Of a stretch of DNA of 40,075 bases, positions 31,787-39,447 are shown in pieces. A program made the position numbers and the translations under genes. Under the pieces are notes generated by a model. The model did not search any database and had not been told where the DNA came from. It saw nothing but the letters and a program-made list of their open reading frames with translations. Position 1 is the stretch's first letter. Every line of letters starts with the position of its first letter. The stretch covers positions 1 through 40,075 of the IMG/VR virus record IMGVR_UViG_3300037076_000127; one strand, 5' to 3'. Origin of the DNA: a virus.

Positions 31787-32200
31787 ATGCCCGCACCGAC
31801 CCTGCGCGTGCTCACGCGCGACGACATCCTCGCAGCCCGCGACGCCAAGACCGAGGTCGTCGAGGTCCCCGAGTGGGGCGGCTCCGTCATCGTGCGGAGC
31901 CTGTCCGGCACCGACCGGGACCGCCTCGAGGGCGCGGGGCTCCAGTGGGAGAAGCGGCCGAACGGGACGCTGGCGATCGCCGGCTACCAGACGGCCGGCA
32001 CCCGGGCCCGCCTCGTCGCGGCGTCCGTTGTTGATGAGGACGGCAAGCTCCTGTTCACCCTCGCGGACATCGAAGCCCTGGGCGCGATGGACAGCATCCC
32101 GCTCGACCGCATCGCCGACGTGGCGACGCGCCTCTCGGGCATGGGCCCGGCAGCGATCGAGGAAGCGAAGGTCGCCCTAAAAGCCGAGGGGAACGGCTGA
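31787..32200 (+). CDS. Tail assembly chaperone (upstream frame)
   Basis: 137 residues from ATG 31787, which has AAGGAGG just upstream; the longer frame from ATG 31763 is possible and overlaps the previous gene. TRDDILAARDAKTEVVEVPE, VIVRSLSGTDRDRLE and the helical C-terminus match the first of two tail chaperone frames located before the tape measure. It should coat the tape measure during tail assembly. Confidence 0.75.
   Translation: MPAPTLRVLTRDDILAARDAKTEVVEVPEWGGSVIVRSLSGTDRDRLEGAGLQWEKRPNGTLAIAGYQTAGTRARLVAASVVDEDGKLLFTLADIEALGAMDSIPLDRIADVATRLSGMGPAAIEEAKVALKAEGNG
32188..32194 (+). promoter_or_regulatory. Candidate -1 frameshift site
   Basis: GGGGAAC, read G-GGG-AAC, lies ten codon-bases before the stop. 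P-site tRNA can re-pair after a -1 slip, and the -1 frame is open into the next reading frame. An alternative slip site is the AAAA at 32179-32182. Confidence 0.4.
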
Positions 32201-32229
32201 GATGGTTCGAGCTCGCGGAGCGGCTCGGC

Positions 32230-32517
32230 ATGTCGGTGGCCCGCGCGCAGCGGGAGATCGACAGCGCGGAGTTCGTCGAGTGGATGGCCCGGGACCAGCT
32301 GCCGGGGATGCACTCGGAGACGCAGCGCATGGCCGGGCTGCTCGCGTCCGTGCTGGCGAACGTGAACCGTGACCCGAAGCGCCGACCGCAGCCGTTCCAG
32401 CCGGCGGACTTCTTTACGCCCGAGCCGCCCGTCGAGATCGGCCCCCGGACGAACGAGGAGCTGATGGCGATGGCGACAGCCTGGGCCGCGGCCATGAACG
32501 CGAGGGTGAAGGCCTGA
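32230..32517 (+). CDS. Tail assembly chaperone, downstream (-1) frame
   Basis: 95 residues from the only ATG in this frame, but the frame is open upstream with RWFELAERLGMSVARAQREI and EFVEWMARDQLPGMHSETQR, typical of the second tail chaperone. No good ribosome-binding site precedes ATG 32230, so expression is more likely as a C-terminal extension of the 31787 gene by -1 frameshift. Confidence 0.7.
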   Translation: MSVARAQREIDSAEFVEWMARDQLPGMHSETQRMAGLLASVLANVNRDPKRRPQPFQPADFFTPEPPVEIGPRTNEELMAMATAWAAAMNARVKA

Positions 32518-35264
32518 TGGCGACGACGCTCGAGGAGTTGCTGGTCCGGCTTGGCGTTTCGTCGGCTGGCCTGACGGCCGGCCTGGCGAAGGCCGAGGCC
32601 GAGATCAAGGGGTTCGGCGACTCGACGTCCAAGTCCGGCGCGAAGGCGGCTGGCGGCTTCAACGTGGTCGGCATGGCGTCGCTGGCGATCGCCGGCGGCG
32701 TCGCCGCCATCGGTGTCGAGTCCGTCAAGTCCGCCTCGCAGTTCCAGTCGAGCATGGAGCTCATCCAGACGCAGGCGGGCGCGAGCTCGGCCGAGGTCGC
32801 GTCCATGACGCAGGGCATCCTCGCGCTCGCCCCGACGGTCGGGATCGGTCCCGATGCCCTCGCGCAGGGCCTCTACCACGTCGAGTCGGCCGGCCTCCGC
32901 GGGGCCAAGGCGCTCGAGAACCTCAAGGTCGCGGCCGAGGGCGCCAAGGTCGGCCATGCGGACCTGGAGTCCGTCACCAACGCGCTGATCGCCGCCAACC
33001 AGTCGGGCGTGGCCGGCATCACCTCGATGGCCGGCGCGATGGGCACCCTGAACGCGATCGTCGGCGCCGGGAACATGCGGATGCAGGACCTGACCGACGC
33101 GATGGGGACCGGCGTCCTGTCCACGGCCAAGAACTACGGCGTCACGATCCAGTCGGTCGGTGCGGCCCTCGCGTCGATGACGGACCAGGGCATCCCCGCG
33201 ATCGACGCGGCGACCCGCCTCAACTCAGCGATGCGGCTCATGGCCGCGCCGACGTCCAAGGCCGTCAAGGAACTCAAGTCCATCGGCCTCTCGTCCACGC
33301 AGCTCGCCACGGACATGCGCTCCCCGGGCGGCATGCTCACCGCGATCACCGACCTCAAGACGCACCTCGACAAGTCGGGGCTCTCGCTCACGCAGCAGGC
33401 GGCGCTGATCGCTGGGGCGTTCGGTGGCAAGCAGTCGGGCGCGATCCTGACGCTCATCGGGAACGTCGGCCTGCTCAAGCAGAAGACCGACGCTGTGGCG
33501 GCCGGCGCCGGTGCCTTCGGGGCTGCCTGGACGGCGACCGAGGCCACCACAGCGGAGGAGGGCGCCAAGCTCTCCGCGTCGATCGACACCATCTCGACCT
33601 CGATCGGGGTGGGCCTGCTCCCCGCCGCGAACCAGATGCTCGGCACCGTCACGCCGATCATCGCGGGGATGGCCCAGTGGGCCGCGGCGAACCCCGGCCT
33701 CGCCTCGACGATCCTCGCGGTGGTCGGTGGGGTCGCGGCGCTCGGCGCGGGCGTGGCGTTCGCGGGGCCGATCCTCGCCGGCATCGGCACCGTGCTCGGG
33801 GTCATCGCCAGCCCGCTGACGCTGGTGGCCGCGGCGGTCGGCGGCCTGGCCGCGCATTTCGGCCTCTTCGGCAAGGATGCCAAGGGCGCGGTGGACGGCG
33901 TCGTGTCGAAGATCACGACCGCCTTCCCGCCGCTGGGGAAGATCCTCGACACCATCTCAACCGCCGTGTCCGGGGTGGTCGGGTGGCTCACTAGCCTGGT
34001 CGAAGGGTTCACCGGCACCACGACCCTCGGCGACGCGGCCGGCGTTGTGCTGGCCAGCCTCTCGACGTCGGCGCAGCAGTTGGCGGGCATCCTTGGGGGC
34101 GCTCTCAACACCGCGTTCACGGCCGTCTCCGGTGCCGTGTCCGGGCTGGTCTCGTGGTTCACCACGTGGGACACGAGCCTCACCGGGACCACGACGCTCG
34201 GGGATGCCCTGTCGGCCAACCTGACGACGATCTCCGCCGGCCTCGGGGTGGTCAGCACTGCTGTGTCCTCCGCTGTCACCACGGTTGCCACGTTCGCCAC
34301 CGGGCTCGTGGACGCGGCGGCCAAGGCGGGCATCTTCAAGACGGCGGGCGAGGCGCTCAAGAACACCGTGGGATTCCTCGGCGACGCGATCGGCGTCGTG
34401 TCCAAGGCCGTGGGCGTCGTGGCGAACTGGTTCACGACATTCGTCACGCACCTGACCGGCACGACGTCGGCAACCGGCACCACGACGACCAGCCTCAGTG
34501 GGCTGGGCGACACGCTGACGACCGTCGCCAACGCCATCGGGTCGGTCGTGAGTGTCGGCGTGACGCTGGTGGCCGGGATCATCGACTGGGGCGACAAGAG
34601 CGGCGCGTTCAAGCTCATCGGCGACGCGCTCACCATTGCCTTCGGGCTGATGGGCGACACCATCCGGATCGTCGTCACGGCGATGAGCGACCTCGCCGGC
34701 GTCGTGTCCGGCGCGCTCTCCGCGGCGTTCAAGGCCATCGGCCCGATGTGGGATCAGATGAAGAGCTCGATCAAGGCCGTCTCGGACGCGATCGGCATCC
34801 TGATCGCCAACGCTCAGAAGGCCGTCTCTGCGATCGGGGCCATCCCCGGCGTCAAGCTCGGCGCGGATGCCGTCGGCGCGGGGGCGGGGATCGCGGGAGC
34901 TCTTACCCCGCAGGGCGCCGCCAACGGGGTCCTCAAGTTCCTCGGCTTCGCCTCCGGCGGCATCGTCCCGGGGACGGGCCCACAGCTGATCGTGGCGCAC
35001 GGCGGGGAGACCGTCCTGCCGCCGGACTACCTCACCAACACGACGACGCCCGAGCAGCTGTCCGTGGGCATGGCGGGCATCTCCGGTGACGGTGGGCTGC
35101 GCGCGGCGCTGGTGGACTTCACCGCCGCGCTCCGGCAGGCGGCATCCTCGGGTGTCCCGCTGCACATCGACGGCCAGGCCGTGGGCGACATGCTCGACAA
35201 GCGGCTGTCCACGTCGCAGCGCGTCTACACGACGCTCGCGCCGTCCACGGGCTCCAGCCGGTGA
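32517..35264 (+). CDS. Tape measure protein
   Basis: 915 residues. The N-terminus (TTLEELLVRLGVSSAGLTAG, then KAEAEIKGFGDSTSKSGAKA) and MELIQTQAGASSAEVASMTQ match TP901-like tape measure proteins. Long hydrophobic helical stretches and internal repeats (TGTTTLGDA twice, then a TGTTSATGTTTTS variant, about 500-670) fill the middle. Its length should set a tail of about 135-140 nm by the usual 1.5 Angstrom per residue rule. TGATG start overlap. Confidence 0.92.
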   Translation: MATTLEELLVRLGVSSAGLTAGLAKAEAEIKGFGDSTSKSGAKAAGGFNVVGMASLAIAGGVAAIGVESVKSASQFQSSMELIQTQAGASSAEVASMTQGILALAPTVGIGPDALAQGLYHVESAGLRGAKALENLKVAAEGAKVGHADLESVTNALIAANQSGVAGITSMAGAMGTLNAIVGAGNMRMQDLTDAMGTGVLSTAKNYGVTIQSVGAALASMTDQGIPAIDAATRLNSAMRLMAAPTSKAVKELKSIGLSSTQLATDMRSPGGMLTAITDLKTHLDKSGLSLTQQAALIAGAFGGKQSGAILTLIGNVGLLKQKTDAVAAGAGAFGAAWTATEATTAEEGAKLSASIDTISTSIGVGLLPAANQMLGTVTPIIAGMAQWAAANPGLASTILAVVGGVAALGAGVAFAGPILAGIGTVLGVIASPLTLVAAAVGGLAAHFGLFGKDAKGAVDGVVSKITTAFPPLGKILDTISTAVSGVVGWLTSLVEGFTGTTTLGDAAGVVLASLSTSAQQLAGILGGALNTAFTAVSGAVSGLVSWFTTWDTSLTGTTTLGDALSANLTTISAGLGVVSTAVSSAVTTVATFATGLVDAAAKAGIFKTAGEALKNTVGFLGDAIGVVSKAVGVVANWFTTFVTHLTGTTSATGTTTTSLSGLGDTLTTVANAIGSVVSVGVTLVAGIIDWGDKSGAFKLIGDALTIAFGLMGDTIRIVVTAMSDLAGVVSGALSAAFKAIGPMWDQMKSSIKAVSDAIGILIANAQKAVSAIGAIPGVKLGADAVGAGAGIAGALTPQGAANGVLKFLGFASGGIVPGTGPQLIVAHGGETVLPPDYLTNTTTPEQLSVGMAGISGDGGLRAALVDFTAALRQAASSGVPLHIDGQAVGDMLDKRLSTSQRVYTTLAPSTGSSR

Positions 35265-37150
35265 GCGGACCGTACCTGTTCTACCTCGATGGCGTCGAGG
35301 TGGGCGGCAACGTCGAATGGGACAACGTGAGCTTCGAGGAGATCCTCGGGAACACGAGCCGGACCACCTTCTACCTCCAGGACCCGGGCTACACGATCAA
35401 CCCGCAGGCGCACGCCGACGTGAAGGTGGTCCGCGCCTCGACGGGCTGGGTCCTGTGGCGGGGCGAGGTGCTGCTGCCCTCGATCACCCTGCCGCCGGGC
35501 AAGGACCTCCCGGTCTGGAAGCTCGACTGCCGCGACTACAACGGCCAGCTCGCCGAGCGGCTCGTGGGGGCGGTCGACGGGACGGTCGTGCAGGACAACG
35601 GCTTCGGCAACTTCGTGTTCATCGACCCGTTCGCCTCGACGTCCTCGACGGACCGGGTGACGATCCAGCAGCTCTTCGACCACTACTTCCGCATCGGCAC
35701 CGACGCGGCCGAGACCTCGACCTACGTCGGCGAGTACCTGCCGGCCGGGTCGTTCGTGCCGATCTTCTGGACCAACTCCACGCTCGCCCGGGTGATCGCG
35801 GACCTCGCGTCCTACGTGGCGATCAACGTGCAGGACTGGCTCGACCCGGACTTCTTCTTCCACCACGTGAGCATCCCGGCGTGGGCGGACCTCGCGGCCA
35901 TCCTCTCGGGGTCCGGGCCCGGGCTGCCGCTCATGTTCCCCACGGCGGATGCCGCGCTGCTCCCGCCGGCCCCGCGGTGGATCAGCGACGTCGTGTCGGA
36001 CCCCAGCCTCCAGACCGGCTGCCGGGGCCTGACGTTCACGATGGACGGCACGGTGATGCCGCAGCAGGCGTACGTCAAGGGCGCGACGGGCTACACGTAC
36101 GACACCGGGACGCCGCCCGTGGGCGTGCCCGCCCTCCCGGTCCCGGGGACGACCTGGCTGCGCTCGGGGACGTACACCCTGACGGTCAACGCCACGACGA
36201 ACATCTACCACCTCGACTCGACGGGCCACGTCGCGCCGACGCACTCGACCACCCCGCCCGGTGGGCCGTACTACGTCACCACGCAGTTCGTCCCCCACAA
36301 CACCCACGGCGGCGGATCGTTCTGGCTGCTCACGAGCGGTCCCGCGGCCGGGTTCCTGATGAGCCAGGGCACCAACCTCTACGGGTACGGGAACATCACC
36401 GTCACCACGATCCCGATCCCGCCCGGGCCGCCCCCGACCCCGGTCATCGGCGTCGGCGGCACCGGCTGGGTGGGCGGGGTGCAGGACCCGACGATGCGCC
36501 AGGCGTACGTCGAGGCGCCGAGCTCGACGACCGCGGGCGACCGCGACGCCATCGGCAACCAGGTGCTCTACCGCGGCGCCACCCCGACGCTCCGCGGGTC
36601 GCTCGTCATCGGTGGCGACCACCTGCTCGCGGACGGCACGTCGTACCCCACGCCCGACGGCTGGCGCGCGGGGCAGGTCGTGCAGATCACGGACGCCCGC
36701 CTGCCGCCGTGGCTCAACGGGCTGTGGTTCGTCATCCAGCGCGTCGCGACGAAGCTCTACCCGGGCACGGACCAGCAGGAGTACGCGATCGACTGGGGCG
36801 ACGGCCCGGTGCAGCGGCTCACGACGCGCCCGGATCCGAAGGTGCCGACGCCCGACCCCGCCGTGCAGCTGTACGTCGTCCTCCAGGACGCCAGCCCGGC
36901 ACCCTCCACGTCGCAGGTCGTGACGGCGCAGCTCGTCAGCCAGGCGGGCACCGCGTGGGCCATCCCCGACCGCGTCGTCAACTGGGTCGTGCAGGCCGTG
37001 GACGCGAGCTACACGCCCGTCCCGGGGCAGGGATCGGTGGATCCGCCCGTGTCGTCGACGGACCAGACCGGCAAGGCGCGGACGACGTTCACCGCCGGCA
37101 GCACCGCGGGGCTCCAGTACTTCATCTACGTCGACAGCCCGGCGATCTAG
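35261..37150 (+). CDS. Tail tip/minor tail protein with Ig-like C-terminus
   Basis: 629 residues. The N-terminus (GPYLFYLDGVEVGGNVEWDN, LQDPGYTINPQAHADVKVVR, WRGEVLLPSITLPPGKD) resembles distal tail/baseplate-type proteins that follow the tape measure. A Thr/Pro/Gly-rich region (about 330-410) and a C-terminal Ig-like domain (about 545-625, TAQLVSQAGTAWAIPDRVVN, SSTDQTGKARTTFTAGSTAG, like bacterial Ig group 1) follow. Probably host-recognition or tail-tip structure. GTGA overlap start. Confidence 0.7.
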   Translation: MSGPYLFYLDGVEVGGNVEWDNVSFEEILGNTSRTTFYLQDPGYTINPQAHADVKVVRASTGWVLWRGEVLLPSITLPPGKDLPVWKLDCRDYNGQLAERLVGAVDGTVVQDNGFGNFVFIDPFASTSSTDRVTIQQLFDHYFRIGTDAAETSTYVGEYLPAGSFVPIFWTNSTLARVIADLASYVAINVQDWLDPDFFFHHVSIPAWADLAAILSGSGPGLPLMFPTADAALLPPAPRWISDVVSDPSLQTGCRGLTFTMDGTVMPQQAYVKGATGYTYDTGTPPVGVPALPVPGTTWLRSGTYTLTVNATTNIYHLDSTGHVAPTHSTTPPGGPYYVTTQFVPHNTHGGGSFWLLTSGPAAGFLMSQGTNLYGYGNITVTTIPIPPGPPPTPVIGVGGTGWVGGVQDPTMRQAYVEAPSSTTAGDRDAIGNQVLYRGATPTLRGSLVIGGDHLLADGTSYPTPDGWRAGQVVQITDARLPPWLNGLWFVIQRVATKLYPGTDQQEYAIDWGDGPVQRLTTRPDPKVPTPDPAVQLYVVLQDASPAPSTSQVVTAQLVSQAGTAWAIPDRVVNWVVQAVDASYTPVPGQGSVDPPVSSTDQTGKARTTFTAGSTAGLQYFIYVDSPAI

Positions 37151-37159
37151 GGGACCACG

Positions 37160-37450
37160 ATGACGGCGTCGTATCGAGGGGTCAGCGCCAAGGCCGGAGC
37201 GGCAGCCGGTGGCGGGAGCGAGGGGACGTGGTTGATCGGCGACCCGATCAACTTCACGATCGAGCCAGGGGTCTACTGGATCGTCTTCGGGACGGTCACG
37301 GACTGGATCACCTTCTCGGGCCTCTTCATCTTCGAACGGCTGTCCGTCGCCTCCGAGATCGGCTGGGTGCTCGGCATCGAGGCGGGGTCAGGGCGGATGG
37401 TCGGCGCCGGGGATGAGCACGTCCTGATCATGCACCGCTTCACCCTCTAG
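37160..37450 (+). CDS. Small late protein, 96 aa
   Basis: Starts MTASYRGVSAKAGAAAGGGS, then a hydrophobic, aromatic-rich region (NFTIEPGVYWIVFGTVTDWI, TFSGLFIFERLS) that looks beta-type rather than transmembrane. Probably a virion component. No family recognised. Confidence 0.55.
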   Translation: MTASYRGVSAKAGAAAGGGSEGTWLIGDPINFTIEPGVYWIVFGTVTDWITFSGLFIFERLSVASEIGWVLGIEAGSGRMVGAGDEHVLIMHRFTL

Positions 37451-37464
37451 GAAGGTAGGTCCCC

Positions 37465-38154
37465 ATGGCCGCACCCGTCAGCCTCACCAACGCCGCCGCC
37501 CAGTCGCTCGACACGATCTACAGCCCCGCGGGCACGCCCGGGCTCAAGATGGGCCTCGGCTCCGTAGCGCTCGCCGGCATCACCCCACCCGGTGAGTGGC
37601 AGGCTGCGGCAACCCACGTCGACGGGACGACGTTCGGCACGGGCTCCGACGGCATCGCCGTGGCCGGGGTCGTCGATGGTGCCGGTGCCGCCGTGGCGCT
37701 CAAGGTCGGCACCGCCGGAACGCCCGCCACGACCGTGCTTACGATGCAGGGCGACGCCAGCGGGCAACCGGTGCCGGTGTCGGTCATCGGCACGGTCACG
37801 CTGGCGGGTGCGCCCACGCCGGTCAACGACAGCGCGACCGGCGGCAACGCCATCCAGGCGGCCACGCTCGCCGCGGCCGTGGGCAAGACGACGCGCTGCT
37901 ACGGCTTCCAGGTGACGGGCTCAGGAGCGACCGTGGGCGCCGTGGTCACGGTCACCGTCACCGGGCCGGCCACGACGCAGAACTACGTGGTCGCCGTCCC
38001 GGCCGGCATCCTCCTCGGAATCGCGCCGCTGGTCGTCTCGTTCGTCCCGCCTCTCGAGGCGTCAGCGACGAACACGGCGATCGTGGTCAGCGTGCCGGCG
38101 TTCGGAGCCGGGAACACCGCGGCGGCCGTGGCGGCGCAGGGCGATCAGATTTAG
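37465..38154 (+). CDS. Late structural protein, 229 aa
   Basis: ATG behind GGAAGG. Ala/Val/Thr/Gly-rich, strongly beta-type (GKTTRCYGFQVTGSGATVGA, VVTVTVTGPATTQNYVVAVP), without membrane helices. It is the last gene of the tail block and could be a fibre-tip or receptor-binding protein. Not recognised further. Confidence 0.55.
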   Translation: MAAPVSLTNAAAQSLDTIYSPAGTPGLKMGLGSVALAGITPPGEWQAAATHVDGTTFGTGSDGIAVAGVVDGAGAAVALKVGTAGTPATTVLTMQGDASGQPVPVSVIGTVTLAGAPTPVNDSATGGNAIQAATLAAAVGKTTRCYGFQVTGSGATVGAVVTVTVTGPATTQNYVVAVPAGILLGIAPLVVSFVPPLEASATNTAIVVSVPAFGAGNTAAAVAAQGDQI

Positions 38155-38172
38155 CCCCTGACGATTACCTCG

Positions 38173-38186
38173 ACGGCGTGCGCCGT
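38173..38186. promoter_or_regulatory. Candidate operator 1
   Basis: ACGGCG-TG-CGCCGT, a perfect 6-bp-arm inverted repeat with 2-base centre, ending 6 bases before the -35 box at 38193. Confidence 0.55.
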
Positions 38187-38192
38187 GAGCGC

Positions 38193-38221
38193 TTGACATC
38201 TGTCACGACATGGCGGACAAT
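38193..38221 (+). promoter_or_regulatory. Sigma70-like promoter
   Basis: Perfect TTGACA at 38193-38198, 17-base spacer, then GACAAT at 38216-38221 (four of six matches to TATAAT). Expected transcription start near 38228, the A of the regulator's ATG. Confidence 0.7.
38194..38210. promoter_or_regulatory. Candidate operators 2 and 3 within promoter
   Basis: TGACA-TC-TGTCA (38194-38205) overlaps the -35 box and the spacer. TGTC-AC-GACA (38201-38210) overlaps it. Both are inverted repeats with 2-base centres, suited to a dimeric repressor. Confidence 0.55.
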
Positions 38222-38227
38222 CCGGCC

Positions 38228-38443
38228 ATGCCGACGACATCAGGGATCGACCTCAAGCTGGAACGGGTCCGCGCGAACGTCACGGTGACGGCACTCGCGC
38301 TCGCAATGGGCCTCTCGCGCCAGTCCGTCCATGGTCTGGAGCGTGCCGGCCAGGTCACCTCTGAACGCGCCGCCCAGTACCGCTCCGCGCTCGCACGCTT
38401 CCGTGACGGTGCGATGACGGTTAGCCCCGGCGGTCCCGCATGA
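38228..38443 (+). CDS. XRE-type regulator, probably leaderless
   Basis: 71 residues from ATG 38228. The HTH is at about 17-42 (TVTALALAMGLSRQSVHGLE), followed by RAGQVTSERAAQYRSALARF. An upstream ATG at 38210 is in frame but lies within the promoter and operator, so it is unlikely to be transcribed. The promoter places the mRNA start at or next to ATG 38228. It probably controls this promoter and may be the early/late switch regulator. Confidence 0.75.
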   Translation: MPTTSGIDLKLERVRANVTVTALALAMGLSRQSVHGLERAGQVTSERAAQYRSALARFRDGAMTVSPGGPA

Positions 38444-38553
38444 CTCGCGCCCAGCGTCGCCACATCGACACCCTGCGCCGCCTCCTGAAGCGCGCCCGGG
38501 CCATCGGAGACCGCGTGGCCGTTATCGGGCTCGAGCGGCGGATGGACGCATGA
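38440..38553 (+). CDS. Small basic protein, 37 aa
   Basis: ATGA overlaps at both ends. Arg-rich helix (TRAQRRHIDTLRRLLKRARA). Possibly DNA-binding. No family recognised. Confidence 0.5.
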   Translation: MTRAQRRHIDTLRRLLKRARAIGDRVAVIGLERRMDA

Positions 38554-38792
38554 AGCAGTCCGCCGCGCTCGCGCTGGCCGCCTTCCGAGACCACCCCGAG
38601 GGGCTGACCGCGCTCGAGGCCGAGACGGCGGTCGGCTACTCCCTCGCCCAGCGCGTGTTCGACCTCAAGGCCGAGGGCTACCGCTTCGCCGAGACGTGGG
38701 TGACGACGGCCACCGCCAAGCGGGTCAAGCGCTGGCGCCTCGTCGAGCGGCCCGAGCCGATCCGTGGACGGCAGACCGAGGCGTTCGCGTGA
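38550..38792 (+). CDS. Winged-helix-like protein, 80 aa
   Basis: The core (DHPEGLTALEAETAVGYSLA, QRVFDLKAEGYRFAETW, KRVKRWRLVE) has a helix-turn-helix followed by a strand pair, as in small winged-helix phage regulators. ATGA overlap start. Possibly a second regulator in this early operon. Confidence 0.6.
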   Translation: MKQSAALALAAFRDHPEGLTALEAETAVGYSLAQRVFDLKAEGYRFAETWVTTATAKRVKRWRLVERPEPIRGRQTEAFA

Positions 38793-39022
38793 CCGTCCAG
38801 TACCTCCCCGTCCTCTGCCGGACCGCCGGCTGCAACCGCGCCCGGGCCGAGCGCGGTGACGGCGCGCTGCTCAGCCGATGCGATGCGCATACCGCCGAAC
38901 TGCTCACCCAAGCCTTCGCCTCGCGGGACCTCCCGCTCAGCGTCCGGTCACGGCCGGATGGAAGTCCCCCCGACCTGCGGTCGGCTCCGGGCGCTGAGCA
39001 GGCGGCCTCACTGGCCTCCTAG
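38789..39022 (+). CDS. Hypothetical Cys-containing protein, 77 aa
   Basis: GTG start in overlap. LCRTAGCNRAR and SRCDAH give a three-Cys/His metal-binding appearance. Disordered, Arg/Ser/Pro-rich C-terminus. Not recognised. Confidence 0.5.
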   Translation: MTVQYLPVLCRTAGCNRARAERGDGALLSRCDAHTAELLTQAFASRDLPLSVRSRPDGSPPDLRSAPGAEQAASLAS

Positions 39023-39033
39023 CAACCCCTGGC

Positions 39034-39084
39034 CCCGGCGGGTCACGAGACGGATTGGGCGTCTCGGCAGCACGGCCCGCCGGG
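39034..39084 (+). other. Nested hairpin in 5' leader of 39115 gene
   Basis: Outer stem CCCGGCGGG (39034-39042) with CCCGCCGGG (39076-39084), 9 bp. Inner stem CGAGACG (39046-39052) with CGTCTCG (39060-39066), 7 bp, loop GATTGGG. It lies in the largest gene-free gap of the window (39023-39114). It may be a structured leader, terminator or small RNA. Confidence 0.65.
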
Positions 39085-39114
39085 TGTTCAGGGCCACAGG
39101 AAAGGGGACGACAA

Positions 39115-39447
39115 ATGGCAGCACCGACGCAGTACATCGTCATCAGTGCGGGGCTCGATGACGCCGATATCACGGTCGACGACTGGGAGTACGAGGACGC
39201 GGGCGGAAGGAAGCAGCGCGTCTGCAACGTCAACGTCGGCCGGGTCGCCCTCATGTGCGGCTCAACGGACGCGGAGCGCGTCGCCTCCCTTGACCGGCTG
39301 ATCGCCGCCGCGACGAAGCTGCGCGAGTCCGCGGTGGACCGCATCGGGTTCGCTGAGCAGACCGCCATGCGGTGCGAGCCGTGCGACGAGGGGACGCCCC
39401 GCCCGCTGGAGACGCACCGGCACACCTGCGAGGCGGTGCCGGCATGA
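39115..39447 (+). CDS. Hypothetical protein, 110 aa
   Basis: ATG behind AGGAAAGGGG. Beta-rich N-terminus (TQYIVISAGLDDADITVDDW), a helical middle (RVASLDRLIAAATKLRESAV) and a C-terminal Cys motif (CEPC...H-T-C). No family recognised. It overlaps the octapeptide-repeat gene by ATGA. Confidence 0.6.
   Translation: MAAPTQYIVISAGLDDADITVDDWEYEDAGGRKQRVCNVNVGRVALMCGSTDAERVASLDRLIAAATKLRESAVDRIGFAEQTAMRCEPCDEGTPRPLETHRHTCEAVPA

Noticed and set aside
38210-38227. ATG 38210 as start of the XRE gene
   Set aside because: It lies upstream of the predicted transcription start, between the -35 and -10 boxes.
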